In this document: in pieces, positions 27,181 to 36,815 of the stretch
How the letters are laid out: each line of letters opens with the position of its first letter
Numbering within the stretch: the first letter of the stretch is position 1
DNA from: Achromobacter xylosoxidans A8
GTDB lineage: Bacteria > Pseudomonadota > Gammaproteobacteria > Burkholderiales > Burkholderiaceae_B
Length of the DNA: 64,000 nucleotides
NCBI RefSeq assembly: GCF_000165835.1
Contig: NC_014640.1
Location: 6,882,001-6,946,000 of the forward strand
Direction: 5' to 3'
Notes under the pieces: model-generated
Seen by the model: the letters and a program-made list of their open reading frames with translations, nothing else
The model's database searches: none
Told to the model about the DNA's origin: nothing
Made by a program: the position numbers and the translations under genes

Positions 27181-27214
27181 GGTTGACTCCTAATTTTCCG
27201 TAATCCGGTTCCGC

Positions 27215-27433
27215 TCATTTGGAGCGGAAAACTATCCTGGCTCGCGTCAGATCATAGGGCGTGAGCTCCACTGTGACCTTGTCACCCGGCAGGATCCGGA
27301 TGTAATGCATACGCATCTTGCCGGAAATATGGCCCAACACCACGTGGCCGTTTTCGAGCTTGACGCGAAATGTCGCGTTCGGGAGGTTCTCAAGAACCTC
27401 GCCTTGCATCTGAATGACGTCGTCCTTGGACAT
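27215..27433 (-). CDS. infA: Translation initiation factor IF-1
   Basis: The 72-residue protein is a single S1-like OB domain ([39 protein letters not shown]). IF-1 binds the ribosomal A site during initiation. It lies 8 bases after secY, inside the spc/alpha gene string, as in other betaproteobacteria. Some relatives carry a second infA elsewhere; that cannot be judged here. Confidence 0.96.
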   Translation of the reverse strand: MSKDDVIQMQGEVLENLPNATFRVKLENGHVVLGHISGKMRMHYIRILPGDKVTVELTPYDLTRARIVFRSK

Positions 27434-27441
27434 TCTTTTGC

Positions 27442-28767
27442 TTACCGCATCGGCAAACCCGCGCCCTTGAAGTTAGCCTTCTTGAGCAACGAGTCGTACT
27501 GGTGAGACATCATGTAGGCCTGAACCTGTGCCATGAAATCCATCGTCACCACCACAATAATCAACAGGGACGTACCACCGAAGTAGAAAGGAACGTTCCA
27601 GCGCATCACCAAGAATTCCGGCAACAGGCACACCAACGTGATGTAGATGGCACCTGCGAGCGTCAGACGCATCAGGATCTTGTCGATGTAGCGCGCTGTT
27701 TGTTCGCCCGGACGGATGCCCGGAACAAACGCACCACTCTTCTTCAGGTTGTCCGCCGTTTCGCGGCTGTTGAACACCAGAGCCGTGTAGAAAAAGCAGA
27801 AGAAAATAATCGCGACCGAGTACAGCGTGATGTAGAGCGGTTGACGAGGCGACAGGGCCGCAGCCAGGTCGCTAAGCCAGCGCATGTTCTCACTGCTGGA
27901 GAACCAGCTCGTGATCGTGGCCGGGAACAGAATGATCGACGACGCGAAGATCGGCGGAATCACCCCTGCCATGTTCAGCTTCAGCGGCAAATGCGAGCTT
28001 TGACCACCGTAGACCTTGTTGCCGACCTGACGCTTGGCGTAGTTCACCGTGATCTTGCGCTGTCCGCGTTCCACGAACACCACAAAAGCGGTAACCAGCA
28101 CCACCAGAGCCACGATGAACAGTGCGGAAAGCACGGACATCGAGTTGGTGCGGACCAGGTCCAACAGTGCAGCCAGCGCCGCGGGCAGACCCGCAACGAT
28201 ACCTGCGAAGATCAGGATGGAAATCCCGTTGCCCAGACCACGTTCCGTGATTTGCTCACCCAGCCACATGACGAACATGGTGCCGGTGACCAAGGTCACG
28301 ACGGTCGTGAAGCGGAACAGCATGCCCGGATCGATCACCAGTCCCTGCTGGGACTCCAACGCTACCGAAATGCCCACAGCCTGCACCAGCGCCAGCACGA
28401 CCGTGCCGTAGCGGGTGTATTGGGTGATCTTCCGACGGCCGGCTTCGCCCTCTTTCTTGAGCGATTCCAGCGACGGCACCACCACAGACATCAGCTGCAT
28501 GATGATGGATGCCGAAATGTACGGCATGATCCCCAGGGCAAAAATCGAGAAGCGCGAGAGCGCCCCGCCCGAGAACATGTTGAACAGGCCCAGGATCCCG
28601 CCCTGGTTCTGACGGAACAAGTCCGCCAGCGCATCCGGGTTGATGCCCGGTACGGGGATGTGTGTACCCAAACGGTAAACCACCAGGGCGAGCACCAGGA
28701 ACACGAGGCGGCGCTTCAGATCGCCGTACCGTGCTCCGGTTTTGCCCAATGCCTGCGCGTTAGCCAC
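27442..28767 (-). CDS. secY: Preprotein translocase subunit SecY
   Basis: The 441-residue channel protein has about ten hydrophobic helices and the SecY landmarks [12 protein letters not shown] near the N-terminus, [22 protein letters not shown], and the cytosolic loop [16 protein letters not shown]. SecY forms the membrane pore with SecE and SecG and is powered by SecA. It is in the spc operon directly after rplO (14-base gap) and before infA. Confidence 0.97.
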   Translation of the reverse strand: MANAQALGKTGARYGDLKRRLVFLVLALVVYRLGTHIPVPGINPDALADLFRQNQGGILGLFNMFSGGALSRFSIFALGIMPYISASIIMQLMSVVVPSLESLKKEGEAGRRKITQYTRYGTVVLALVQAVGISVALESQQGLVIDPGMLFRFTTVVTLVTGTMFVMWLGEQITERGLGNGISILIFAGIVAGLPAALAALLDLVRTNSMSVLSALFIVALVVLVTAFVVFVERGQRKITVNYAKRQVGNKVYGGQSSHLPLKLNMAGVIPPIFASSIILFPATITSWFSSSENMRWLSDLAAALSPRQPLYITLYSVAIIFFCFFYTALVFNSRETADNLKKSGAFVPGIRPGEQTARYIDKILMRLTLAGAIYITLVCLLPEFLVMRWNVPFYFGGTSLLIIVVVTMDFMAQVQAYMMSHQYDSLLKKANFKGAGLPMR

Positions 28768-28781
28768 TCGTCACCTCGTGA

Positions 28782-29222
28782 TCAAGCAAGCGAGCCGCCC
28801 GCGCCTTCGATGGCGGCGCGAGCGCCGGCCGTCGCGGTAATGCCCTTGAGCACGACCTTGCGCGAGAGTTCACCCGACTTGATGACCTTGGCGTAACGAA
28901 CCGCCTGGCCAATCACGCCAGCGGCCTTCAGCACTTGCACGTCGACTTCGTCGATGGGCAGGGCTTGCAGGTCCGACAGACGGACTTCGGCGTACAGGTG
29001 CTGGCCGAGCGGGGTGAAACCACGCTTGGGCAGACGACGCTGCAGCGGCATTTGACCGCCTTCGAAGCCAACCTTATGGAAACCGCCCGAGCGCGACTTC
29101 TGACCCTTGTGACCACGGCCGGCGGTCTTACCCAGACCCGAACCGATGCCACGGCCGACGCGGCGCTTGGCGTGCTTGCTGCCCTCAGCGGGCTTCAGCG
29201 AATTAAGTTGCATATCCGACAT
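28782..29222 (-). CDS. rplO: 50S ribosomal protein L15
   Basis: The 146-residue protein has the Gly/Arg-rich N-terminus of L15 ([21 protein letters not shown]) followed by a globular C-terminal domain. It is a late-assembling core protein of the 50S. It lies 9 bases after rpmD. Confidence 0.97.
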   Translation of the reverse strand: MSDMQLNSLKPAEGSKHAKRRVGRGIGSGLGKTAGRGHKGQKSRSGGFHKVGFEGGQMPLQRRLPKRGFTPLGQHLYAEVRLSDLQALPIDEVDVQVLKAAGVIGQAVRYAKVIKSGELSRKVVLKGITATAGARAAIEGAGGSLA

Positions 29223-29231
29223 GGTGATTCC

Positions 29232-29417
29232 TTAGGCTTCCGAGACGGAAACGAGATAATCCACCTTACGGATCATCCCACGCACCTCGGGCGTATCGAC
29301 CAACACGCGGCTGCTGTTGATGCGACCCAAGCCCAAACCGCGAACCGTATCACGGTGCGATTGCTTGGTACCGATCACCGAGCGCACGAGGGTCACTTTG
29401 ATCTGCTTCTGAGCCAT
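29232..29417 (-). CDS. rpmD: 50S ribosomal protein L30
   Basis: The 61-residue protein carries [20 protein letters not shown] and [11 protein letters not shown], the L30 pattern. It binds the 50S near 5S rRNA. It follows rpsE by 3 bases, so translation is probably coupled. Confidence 0.96.
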   Translation of the reverse strand: MAQKQIKVTLVRSVIGTKQSHRDTVRGLGLGRINSSRVLVDTPEVRGMIRKVDYLVSVSEA

Positions 29418-29420
29418 GAT

Positions 29421-29942
29421 TTACCCCAGGATTTCTTCGACCGACTTGCCGCGCTTGGCAGCAACATCAGCCGGGGTCATGGAGGCGCGCAGGCCGTTCA
29501 ACGTGGCGCGAACCATGTTGTAGGGGTTGCTCGAGCCCAGGCTCTTGGCAACCACGTTACGCACACCCATCACATCAAAAATAGCGCGCATCGGGCCGCC
29601 AGCGATAACGCCGGTACCTTCAGCAGCGGGCGAGATCAGCACGGTAGCGGCGCCATGCTTGCCAACCACGGTGTGGTGCAGCGTGCCGTTCTTCAGAGCG
29701 ACCTTGAACATGCCGCGGCGGGCTTGTTCCATAGCCTTCTGAACGGACACCGGCACTTCACGCGCCTTGCCCTTACCCATGCCGATGCGGCCATCGCCAT
29801 CGCCAACCACGGTCAGCGCGGCAAAGCTCATGGTGCGACCACCCTTGACCACTTTGCTCACGCGGTTGACCGCGATCATCTTTTCGCGGAGGCCGTCATC
29901 GTTCTCTTTTTCCGCGGCGTTCTTGCCTTGTACTTTAGCCAT
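29421..29942 (-). CDS. rpsE: 30S ribosomal protein S5
   Basis: The 173-residue protein has the S5 double-stranded-RNA-like domain ([19 protein letters not shown]) and the second domain ([20 protein letters not shown]). The ram and spectinomycin regions look wild-type (KVVKGGR). S5 helps decoding fidelity and mRNA unwinding. It follows rplR by 15 bases. Confidence 0.97.
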   Translation of the reverse strand: MAKVQGKNAAEKENDDGLREKMIAVNRVSKVVKGGRTMSFAALTVVGDGDGRIGMGKGKAREVPVSVQKAMEQARRGMFKVALKNGTLHHTVVGKHGAATVLISPAAEGTGVIAGGPMRAIFDVMGVRNVVAKSLGSSNPYNMVRATLNGLRASMTPADVAAKRGKSVEEILG

Positions 29943-29957
29943 TTGACAGATCCTCGC

Positions 29958-30323
29958 TTAGAACTTCAGGCCGGCTTCACGCGCGGCATCGGCCAGCGCT
30001 TTCACGCGGCCATGGTAACGAAAGCCCGAGCGATCGAAAGCGACCAGTTCGATACCGGCAGCCTTGGCCTTTTCGGCCACGCGCTTGCCAACCAGCGACG
30101 CAGCGGCTTTGTTGCCGCCCTGACCGGTTTGGCCGGCCAGTTGCGCGCGCACTTCGGCTTCGACCGTCGAGGCGCTGACCAGAACGCGATCGCCTTCCGG
30201 CGAAATGATGTTGGCGTAGATGTGCTGGTTCGAGCGGAAAATCGAGAGGCGATGAACGCGCAGCTCGTTGATCTTCCGGCGGGTCGGAACCGCACGACGC
30301 AAACGGGAAACTTTTTTGTCCAT
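29958..30323 (-). CDS. rplR: 50S ribosomal protein L18
   Basis: The 121-residue protein has the basic N-terminus and the [19 protein letters not shown] core of L18, ending in [17 protein letters not shown]. It binds 5S rRNA and delivers it to the 50S with L5. It lies 21 bases after rplF. Confidence 0.97.
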   Translation of the reverse strand: MDKKVSRLRRAVPTRRKINELRVHRLSIFRSNQHIYANIISPEGDRVLVSASTVEAEVRAQLAGQTGQGGNKAAASLVGKRVAEKAKAAGIELVAFDRSGFRYHGRVKALADAAREAGLKF

Positions 30324-30344
30324 GATTCGTCCTTGCGTGCGCCG

Positions 30345-30878
30345 TTATTTCTTCTTGGTTTCTTTGATGACGACGCGTTCGTCCGAGTAACGCACGCCCT
30401 TGCCCTTGTAGGGTTCGGGTTCGCGGTACGCGCGGATTTCAGCGGCCATCTGACCGACGACTTGCTTGTTGGCGCCCTTGATGACGATTTCCGTCTGGGT
30501 CGGGCACTCGGCCTTGATGCCGGCCGGCAACTGGTGCAAAACGTCGTGCGAGAAACCGAGCTGCAGCTTAACGGCATCGCCTTGGATCGAGGCGCGGTAA
30601 CCCACGCCAACCAGGGTCAGCTTGCGCTCGAAGCCCTTGCTCACGCCGGTGACCATGTTGGCCACCAGAGCGCGCACGGTACCCGACATGGCGTTGGCGT
30701 GACGGCTTTCGTTGGCGGCGACAAACGTGAGTTTGCCGTTGTCCAACGCAACCGTGACGTCGCCAGTCAGGGCTTGGGTCAAGCTGCCCAGCGGGCCCTT
30801 GACGGTGATCTGATCCTGCTTGATGTCAGCTTCGACACCCTTGGGCAGTTCGACCGGATACTTAGCGATACGTGACAT
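30345..30878 (-). CDS. rplF: 50S ribosomal protein L6
   Basis: The 177-residue protein begins [19 protein letters not shown] and has the C-terminal signature [15 protein letters not shown]6 supports the sarcin-ricin loop near the factor-binding site of the 50S. It follows rpsH by 12 bases. Confidence 0.97.
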   Translation of the reverse strand: MSRIAKYPVELPKGVEADIKQDQITVKGPLGSLTQALTGDVTVALDNGKLTFVAANESRHANAMSGTVRALVANMVTGVSKGFERKLTLVGVGYRASIQGDAVKLQLGFSHDVLHQLPAGIKAECPTQTEIVIKGANKQVVGQMAAEIRAYREPEPYKGKGVRYSDERVVIKETKKK

Positions 30879-30890
30879 TCGAATTTCTCC

Positions 30891-31286
30891 TTAGGCCACG
30901 TAGCACAGCACTTCGCCGCCGACGCCGTTGGCGCGAGCCTTACGGTCGGTCATGACGCCGCGCGAGGTCGAAACGATAGCCACGCCCAGGCCGTTCATGA
31001 CCTGAGGAATGCTGGTACGGCCCTTGTAGATACGCAGACCGGGGCGCGACACGCGTTCAATGCGCTCGATAACCGGACGGCCAGCGTAGTACTTCAGGGT
31101 GATCTCGAGCTCAGGCTTGGCCTGGGTGCCCTTGATTTCAAAGCTGTCGATGTAGCCTTCGTCCTTCAGCACAGCGGCAATGGCCGCCTTCAGCTTCGAG
31201 GAGGGCATGTTCACCGTAACTTTGTCCACTTGCTGCGCATTGCGAATGCGGGTCAGCATATCGGCGATGGGATCGCTCATGCTCAT
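30891..31286 (-). CDS. rpsH: 30S ribosomal protein S8
   Basis: The start at 31286 ([18 protein letters not shown]) gives 131 residues, the family length; a longer in-frame extension lies in the gap after rpsN and lacks S8 character. The C-terminus has [20 protein letters not shown]8 is a primary 16S rRNA binder and in E. coli represses the spc operon by binding at rplE. Confidence 0.97.
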   Translation of the reverse strand: MSMSDPIADMLTRIRNAQQVDKVTVNMPSSKLKAAIAAVLKDEGYIDSFEIKGTQAKPELEITLKYYAGRPVIERIERVSRPGLRIYKGRTSIPQVMNGLGVAIVSTSRGVMTDRKARANGVGGEVLCYVA

Positions 31287-31296
31287 ATTGTTTCTC

Positions 31297-31602
31297 CTAC
31301 CAGCTGGCCTTGGTGATGCCGGGGATTTCACCCTTCATCGCCATTTCACGCAGTTTGTGGCGCGTCAGGCCGAACTTGCGGAACACACCGCGCGGACGAC
31401 CGGTGACCACGCAACGGTTACGTTGACGCGTCGGGTTGGCATTGCGCGGCAGCTGTTGCAGCTTGAGCCGAGCTTGGTAACGTTCTTCGTCGGTCTTCGA
31501 CTGGTCGTCGATGATCGCCTTCAACTCAGCGCGCTTGGCAGCGAACTTGTCAGCCAGCTTGGCGCGCTTGATGTCGCGATTGATGAGGGAAAGTTTAGCC
31601 AC
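31297..31602 (-). CDS. rpsN: 30S ribosomal protein S14 (zinc-free form)
   Basis: The 101-residue protein is the long form without CxxC zinc motifs. It contains [17 protein letters not shown] and the end [21 protein letters not shown]14 is in the 30S head. It lies between rplE and rpsH, as in the canonical spc operon. Confidence 0.97.
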   Translation of the reverse strand: MAKLSLINRDIKRAKLADKFAAKRAELKAIIDDQSKTDEERYQARLKLQQLPRNANPTRQRNRCVVTGRPRGVFRKFGLTRHKLREMAMKGEIPGITKASW

Positions 31603-31614
31603 GTCATCAGCCCC

Positions 31615-32154
31615 TTAGTTACGGAACGGGAAGCTGAAGGCCGTCAACAGCGCCTTGGCTTCTTCGTCGGTCTTCGCGGAGGTGGTGATGCTGATGTTCA
31701 GCCCACGCAGCGCGTCGATCTTGTCGTACTCGATTTCGGGGAAAATGATCTGCTCTTTCACCCCGATGTTGTAGTTGCCACGGCCGTCGAACGCACGACC
31801 CGAGATACCGCGGAAGTCGCGCACGCGAGGCAGCGCAACCGCCACCAGGCGATCCAGGAATTCGTACATGCGTTGACCGCGCAGCGTGACCATGCAACCG
31901 ATCGGGTAGTTTTCGCGGATCTTGAACCCGGCGATAGCCTTCTTGGTCTTCGTCACGACGGGCTTCTGGCCGGCGATCTTGGTCAGGTCACCAACAGCGT
32001 GCTCGATGACTTTCTTGTCCGACACCGCTTCCGACACACCCATGTTCAGGGTGATCTTGGTGATGCGCGGCACTTCCATCGTGCTCTTGTAGCCAAACTT
32101 GGCTTGCAGGTCGGCAGCGACCTTGCTCTTGTAGAGATCTTGCAAACGAGACAT
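31615..32154 (-). CDS. rplE: 50S ribosomal protein L5
   Basis: The 179-residue protein carries [20 protein letters not shown] and the C-terminal [21 protein letters not shown] block. L5 binds 5S rRNA and contacts S13 across subunits. It follows rplX by 12 bases; in E. coli the S8 repressor site overlaps the start of this gene. Confidence 0.97.
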   Translation of the reverse strand: MSRLQDLYKSKVAADLQAKFGYKSTMEVPRITKITLNMGVSEAVSDKKVIEHAVGDLTKIAGQKPVVTKTKKAIAGFKIRENYPIGCMVTLRGQRMYEFLDRLVAVALPRVRDFRGISGRAFDGRGNYNIGVKEQIIFPEIEYDKIDALRGLNISITTSAKTDEEAKALLTAFSFPFRN

Positions 32155-32166
32155 GTCTATCGCCCC

Positions 32167-32487
32167 TTACGCCTTGGCGCCGACAACGGCACCATTGGAA
32201 CGGAACACGCGAACCTTGCGGCCTTCGACTTCTTGCACGCCCACGCGATCGCCACGGCCGGTGGCCGGGTTGAACAGCGCGACGTTCGAGATGTGAATCG
32301 GCATGGTCTTTTCGACAATCCCGCCCGGGTTGTTAGCCATCGGGTTGGCTTTCACGTGCTTCTTGACGACGTTGACGCCTTCGACCAGAACGTGGTCGGC
32401 ATCGACGCGCGCCAGCACGGTACCGCGACGCTTCTTGTCGCGGCCGGTCAGGACGATGACTTCGTCGCCTTTACGAATGTTGTTCAT
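32167..32487 (-). CDS. rplX: 50S ribosomal protein L24
   Basis: The 106-residue protein begins with a KOW motif ([20 protein letters not shown]). L24 is an early assembly initiator of the 50S near the exit tunnel. It lies 11 bases after rplN. Confidence 0.97.
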   Translation of the reverse strand: MNNIRKGDEVIVLTGRDKKRRGTVLARVDADHVLVEGVNVVKKHVKANPMANNPGGIVEKTMPIHISNVALFNPATGRGDRVGVQEVEGRKVRVFRSNGAVVGAKA

Positions 32488-32498
32488 CGTAGGGCTCC

Positions 32499-32867
32499 TT
32501 ACAGCACTTCCGGGGCCAACGACACGATCTTCATGAACTTCTCGGTACGCAGTTCGCGCGTAACGGGTCCGAAGATGCGGGTGCCGATGGGCTCCAGCTT
32601 GGCGTTGAGCAACACGGCGGCATTGCCACCGAAACGAATCAGCGAACCGTCTTTACGGCGCACGCCCTTGGCGGTACGAACCACCACGGCATTGTAAATT
32701 TCGCCTTTCTTGACGCGTCCGCGCGGAGCCGCATCTTTGACGCTCACCTTGATGATGTCGCCGATACCGGCATAACGGCGCTTGGAGCCACCGAGCACCT
32801 TAATGCACATGACATGACGCGCACCAGTGTTATCGGCCACATCCAGCGTGGTCTGCATTTGGATCAT
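32499..32867 (-). CDS. rplN: 50S ribosomal protein L14
   Basis: The 122-residue protein begins [19 protein letters not shown] and ends [14 protein letters not shown], typical L14. It forms the first gene of the spc operon. Upstream is a 353-base gap with a candidate promoter; the S10 operon, which usually sits directly in front, is instead 10 kb away. Confidence 0.97.
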   Translation of the reverse strand: MIQMQTTLDVADNTGARHVMCIKVLGGSKRRYAGIGDIIKVSVKDAAPRGRVKKGEIYNAVVVRTAKGVRRKDGSLIRFGGNAAVLLNAKLEPIGTRIFGPVTRELRTEKFMKIVSLAPEVL

Positions 32868-33120
32868 GATTTTTCCTGTTCCAACTTAACTGGAAATACG
32901 GTTTTCCCAACAAGGGAACACTGCAATTCCTGCCAGTTTTGGTCCCGTCAGGTCTGCCGCCCTGCTTTTGTGTTGGCATGTCTTGAGCTTTCGCCCTACT
33001 CACGCAACTGGTTGGCAACGCAACGACCCTGGGTTGAAATCCTGCGGGTATTCCCCCAACACGTCGGGCTAACCTGCATAGGCGCGGGCCAACTCGATCG
33101 ACAATCTGGGAAAGCTGATA

Positions 33121-33149
33121 ATTCTAACGTGGTTAGTTTTTGAGCGCAA
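33121..33149 (-). promoter_or_regulatory. Candidate sigma-70 promoter of the spc operon
   Basis: On the minus strand, TTGCGC (rc of 33144-33149) is followed after 17 bases by TAGAAT (rc of 33121-33126), a 5 of 6 match to the -10 consensus. A second, weaker pair (TTGTCG, 18 bases, TATGCA) lies at 33075-33104. The spc operon needs a promoter here because the usual S10 operon is not directly upstream. Confidence 0.45.
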
Positions 33150-33157
33150 GCACTTTG

Positions 33158-33166
33158 TGTGGATAA
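33158..33166 (-). promoter_or_regulatory. Perfect DnaA box
   Basis: The minus strand reads TTATCCACA, the strict E. coli DnaA box. It lies 8 bases upstream of the -35 of the candidate spc promoter. A single box does not make an origin. Confidence 0.45.
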
Positions 33167-33220
33167 CCCACAAAAGCCACGCTCCCCCTGGGAAAGGGGT
33201 GGACCGAGGCTATCCGCCCC

Positions 33221-34018
33221 CTATTTCTGGCGGTAGTAGCCCTTCTCCCAGGCGTCATGATTGGCCTTGCCGCGACGGATCTCGTCCGTGAACGGCGCGG
33301 CCATGAGCACCAGGCGGTTCAGCCATTTTACCGGAGCGCGGCAGGGGCGCTCGAAGTCCACGAAGAGCACGGCGCGCAAGCCGGCAGTGTCGTTGTGCAC
33401 TTGGTGCGGGTACAGGTCGTCGAACACCACCGCCCGGCCTTCGCGCCAGCTGTAGCGCTCGCCCCCGACCTCGATCCAGCATTGCTCGGCCGGTTCCGGC
33501 ACCACCAGCCCCAGATGCAGGCGCAGGACCCCGTTGTACGGACCCGTGTGCAGGGGGATGCGCTTGCCGGCCTCCAGGATGGAGAAGAATGCCGTGCGGA
33601 TGCCCGGGATCCCCTGCAGCGCCCGGGCCGTGGCGGGACACCGGGCCAGATTACGTTCGGAACGCAGGCCGTAACCCATGAAGACAAAGGTCTTCCATTG
33701 GTCGTCCGAGGTGATCTGGCCCACATCGGGCGAGATTTCGTGAAACGCGGGCAGGTGCTGGCGCTCGGAGAGCAGGCCCGCCAGTTCAGTGCGGATGGCA
33801 GGCGCCTGGGCCTCGAGCGCGGCTACCCAGGGAAACTGGCCGTTGTCGAAAATGGGACGGTCGCCGACCAGCGAGGCCTGGGCGATGCGATTGCGCAACC
33901 AATCTATGAAGCGGAAAAAGACGCGCGAGTAGAAACTGGGCTTGCTGGGCGGACGCGCATCGACGGGTTGCACAATGAGTAGCCGGATAGACAGCCAAAG
34001 ATGCACCATTTTGTCCAT
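33221..34018 (-). CDS. Aspartyl/asparaginyl beta-hydroxylase family protein (LpxO-like)
   Basis: From the Met at 34018 (MDKMVHLWLS) the protein has 265 residues; a TTG-initiated extension of 27 residues is possible, and no start has a good ribosome binding site. An N-terminal hydrophobic stretch (HLWLSIRLLIV) is followed by the beta-hydroxylase domain with iron/2-oxoglutarate landmarks LHTGPYNGVLRLHLGL and HQVHNDTAGLRAVLFVDFERP. LpxO relatives hydroxylate the secondary acyl chain of lipid A at the inner membrane. The best match is to that group, but substrate assignment is inference. It is divergent from the aldehyde dehydrogenase. Confidence 0.82.
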   Translation of the reverse strand: MDKMVHLWLSIRLLIVQPVDARPPSKPSFYSRVFFRFIDWLRNRIAQASLVGDRPIFDNGQFPWVAALEAQAPAIRTELAGLLSERQHLPAFHEISPDVGQITSDDQWKTFVFMGYGLRSERNLARCPATARALQGIPGIRTAFFSILEAGKRIPLHTGPYNGVLRLHLGLVVPEPAEQCWIEVGGERYSWREGRAVVFDDLYPHQVHNDTAGLRAVLFVDFERPCRAPVKWLNRLVLMAAPFTDEIRRGKANHDAWEKGYYRQK

Positions 34019-34165
34019 GCCGGCGCGGGCACGCAAGACTTGCGCCGGCAGATTGGCTCCAATGCGCCGCCGGCCATTGGCCCTCCCCGCCACGGACAAG
34101 CTGGTTTAGACTGGCATGGGCGACAGTGATCGCTATCCACTCCTATTTCGCAAGGGAAGACAGGC

Positions 34166-35593
34166 ATGTATGAACAGTTGGCGCTGTATATCGACGGCGA
34201 ATTCGTCGCCGGAGAGGGCAGGCGCACCCAGGACGTCATCAACCCGGCCACGCTGGAAGTTCTCGGCCAGTTGCCCCACGCCACCGAAGCGGATCTGGAT
34301 CGCGCGCTAGCCGCCGCCCAGCGCGCGTTCGAGTCGTGGAAGAAATCCTCTCCCATGGACCGTTCGGCCATCCTGCGCAAGGTCGCGACGCTGTCGCGCG
34401 AGCGCGCCAAGGAAATCGGCCGCAACATGACGCTGGACCAGGGCAAGCCGCTGGCCGAAGCCGTGGGCGAAGTCACCTCCTGCGCCGAACACGCCGACTG
34501 GCACGCCGAGGAATGCCGCCGCATCTACGGCCGCGTGGTCCCGCCGCGTAATCCCGACGTGCGCCAGTTCGTGGTGCGCGAACCCATCGGCGTCTGCGCC
34601 GCGTTCACGCCCTGGAACTTCCCGTACAACCAGGCCATCCGCAAGATCGCCGCCGCGCTCGGCGCCGGCTGCACGGTGGTGCTGAAGGGTCCTGAAGACT
34701 CGCCCAGCGCTGTCATGGCGATTGCCCGCATGTTCCATGATGCCGGCCTGCCCAAGGGCTGCCTGAACATCGTCTGGGGCGAGCCCGCCAAGATCTCGGA
34801 CTACCTGATCCGTTCGCCGATCGTGCGCAAGGTGTCGTTCACCGGCTCCGTGCCGGTGGGCAAGCAGCTGGCCGCGCTGGCTGGCGCCCACATGAAGCGC
34901 GTCACGATGGAACTGGGCGGCCACTCGCCCGTGCTGGTGTTCGACGACGCCGACATCGACCGCGCCGCCACCATGCTGGCCAAGTTCAAGGTCCGCAACG
35001 CTGGCCAGGTGTGCGTGTCGCCCACCCGCTTCTACGTCCAGAACGGCGCCTACGAACAGTTCCTTGCGCGCTTCTCCGAAGTGCTGAAGAACATCAAGGT
35101 CGGCGACGGCCTGGAAGAAGGCACCGACATGGGCCCGCTGGCGCACGAGCGCCGCGTCCCCGCCATGAGCGCCTTCATCGACGACGCCAAGAAGCATGGC
35201 GGCAAGGTCGTGGTCGGCGGCGGCCCGCTGGACCGCAAGGGCTTCTTCTTCGCCCCCACGGTCGTGACCGATCTGCCCGACAACTCCATGCTGATGACCG
35301 AAGAGCCCTTCGGCCCGGTCGCGCCGGTGGTCCGCTTCACGGATACCGATGAAGTGCTGCGCCGCGCCAACAGCCTGCCCTTCGGCCTGTCGTCCTACGT
35401 GTTCACGAACTCGCTGCAGACGGCCACCAAGGTCTCCAACGGCCTGGAAGCCGGCATGGTCAACATCAACCATTTCGGCAGCGCGCTGGCCGAGACGCCC
35501 TTCGGCGGCATCAAGGACAGCGGCATCGGCAGCGAAGGCGGCCTGGAAACGTTCGACGGCTACCTGGTCACGAAGTTCATCACGCACATCTGA
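34166..35593 (+). CDS. NAD(P)-dependent aldehyde dehydrogenase (succinate-semialdehyde-type)
   Basis: The 475-residue enzyme has the ALDH fold with catalytic Cys283 (GQVCVSP), general base Glu249 (MELGGHSP), the cofactor motifs [21 protein letters not shown] and FTGSVPVGK, and the end loop [19 protein letters not shown]. An aldehyde is oxidised to its acid. The sequence looks closest to the succinate-semialdehyde/alpha-ketoglutarate-semialdehyde group, but the substrate is not certain. The start has AGGGAAGA 10 bases upstream. A strong terminator follows, so it is a single-gene unit apart from the LIV operon beyond. Confidence 0.92.
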   Translation: MYEQLALYIDGEFVAGEGRRTQDVINPATLEVLGQLPHATEADLDRALAAAQRAFESWKKSSPMDRSAILRKVATLSRERAKEIGRNMTLDQGKPLAEAVGEVTSCAEHADWHAEECRRIYGRVVPPRNPDVRQFVVREPIGVCAAFTPWNFPYNQAIRKIAAALGAGCTVVLKGPEDSPSAVMAIARMFHDAGLPKGCLNIVWGEPAKISDYLIRSPIVRKVSFTGSVPVGKQLAALAGAHMKRVTMELGGHSPVLVFDDADIDRAATMLAKFKVRNAGQVCVSPTRFYVQNGAYEQFLARFSEVLKNIKVGDGLEEGTDMGPLAHERRVPAMSAFIDDAKKHGGKVVVGGGPLDRKGFFFAPTVVTDLPDNSMLMTEEPFGPVAPVVRFTDTDEVLRRANSLPFGLSSYVFTNSLQTATKVSNGLEAGMVNINHFGSALAETPFGGIKDSGIGSEGGLETFDGYLVTKFITHI

Positions 35594-35608
35594 CCCTGAC
35601 GGCAACAC

Positions 35609-35639
35609 AAAGCCCCGCAGCAACCCTGCGGGGCTTTTT
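35609..35639 (+). terminator. Intrinsic terminator of the aldehyde dehydrogenase gene
   Basis: AAAGCCCCGCAG (35609-35620) and CTGCGGGGCTTT (35626-35637) form a perfect 12-base stem with a 5-base loop, followed by a T-run. It lies 15 bases after the stop. Confidence 0.93.
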
Positions 35640-35684
35640 CTTGTCTGGCATCTAGAACGCCAAGCGGAGCCGACAGAGGGCTCG

Positions 35685-36644
35685 TCAGGAACTCGCCCGC
35701 AGATCGCGCGGCGTCATGCCGAAGCGGCGCTTGAACAGCCGGCTGAAATGCGAGGGATGCGAGAAGCCCACCTGGTAGGCCAGTTCGGCGATGCTGCGGT
35801 GGCTATGCTGCGGATTCAGCAGCAGTGCGCGGCACTTGTCGAGCCGCTGATCGAAAATGAAGGATTCCACCGACAGGCCGCCCGCGCGCAGGATGCGATG
35901 CAGGTAAGCCACGGACAAGCCGCAGCCCTGCGCCACCTGTTGCGGCGACAGCGCCGGATCCGCCAGATGCTGGCGGATGTAGGCCAGCACGCGCTGGCGG
36001 TGCGCCAGCGTGACGCTGCTGTCCGACTCCGACGCGTGCCCCTGACCCGACTGCACCAGGAACAACACGATCAAGTCGATCAGGCGCTCGCCGAGTTCCG
36101 AGGCTTCAAGGTCCGACCAGCCGTCCACGCCCTTGAACAGGTGGTCCATGTAGCTGGCCAGCAAGGCGCCGCGCGGCGAGCCGTCATCGACGCGCAGCTT
36201 GTAGAAAGCGCCGATGCGGGAATCGCGCTGCAGCAATGCGCTACGCGGAAACGATACGCTCAGGCTGCGGTAACCCGACGCACCCTGCGCCGTGGCCTGA
36301 TAAGGCAGGCTCTGGTTCATCAGGTAGACGCAGCCAGGTTCAACCTGGAATTCCCGCCCCTGCTGCTGCACGGCCAGAGGTCCTGCCAGCGGCAGGCCGA
36401 AGGTATAGAACTCCTGGTCCAGGCGCGACACGTTGCCGGTGGTGCGCTCCAGCTTCTGGCCCTGGTAATGCAGGTCGTTGAACTGCAGGCTGCCCCGGCG
36501 CGCGTAGCGCACATGTCCGGCGAAACTGTCGGGCCGGCCGCGATGCACCTCGAACGGACCGAACGCGTGCGACAACGCCGCGCGCCATTCGTCGCGCCGG
36601 TCAGCGCTGGCGCTGGCCGAAATGGCGAATTCCGTATCGGACAT
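35685..36644 (-). CDS. AraC-family transcriptional regulator
   Basis: The ATG at 36644 (MSDTEFAISA) has AAGGAG upstream and gives 319 residues; the frame continues further upstream but antisense to the hydrolase gene. The N-terminal half is an AraC-binding-like sensor domain; the C-terminal 100 residues hold two helix-turn-helix motifs (SPQQVAQGCGLSVAYLHRIL; SIAELAYQVGFSHPSHFSRLFK). It is divergent from the alpha/beta hydrolase-LIV operon, which it probably activates in response to the imported compound. Confidence 0.92.
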   Translation of the reverse strand: MSDTEFAISASASADRRDEWRAALSHAFGPFEVHRGRPDSFAGHVRYARRGSLQFNDLHYQGQKLERTTGNVSRLDQEFYTFGLPLAGPLAVQQQGREFQVEPGCVYLMNQSLPYQATAQGASGYRSLSVSFPRSALLQRDSRIGAFYKLRVDDGSPRGALLASYMDHLFKGVDGWSDLEASELGERLIDLIVLFLVQSGQGHASESDSSVTLAHRQRVLAYIRQHLADPALSPQQVAQGCGLSVAYLHRILRAGGLSVESFIFDQRLDKCRALLLNPQHSHRSIAELAYQVGFSHPSHFSRLFKRRFGMTPRDLRASS

Positions 36645-36815
36645 GGCTCGGTCTCCTTGGACGCCGGCGCCGCGGCCGGGCGCTCGTGATCCTGCGTCTA
36701 CATATTCTTGACTCACCCTGCTGCGGGGCGTCCGGCGCCTTGAAGGCGCGCTTGGCGCAAGTCTATATTCAGCCCGATAAGCACACAACCTGGACAACCC
36801 GGGAGGAGGAGACTC

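Larger units (their letters stand above)
32868..33220 (-). other. Gap of 353 bases between rplN and the LpxO-like gene: spc promoter region and leader
   Basis: No convincing gene is present. Read on the minus strand, the right end carries a candidate promoter (33121-33149) and a DnaA box (33158-33166), followed by about 245 bases of untranslated leader before rplN. Several weak inverted repeats lie in the leader, for example GGGAAAACC/GGTTTTCCC-like pairing near 32910. The 3' end of the LpxO-like gene faces it from the right. Confidence 0.5.

Noticed and set aside
28935..30875. A 646-residue open frame opposite rplO, rpmD, rpsE, rplR and rplF
   Set aside because: Shadow of ribosomal genes on the minus strand; no start signal or domain.
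33158..33166. Replication origin suggested by the DnaA box
   Set aside because: Only one clear box and no AT-rich unwinding region or dnaA/dnaN genes are nearby.
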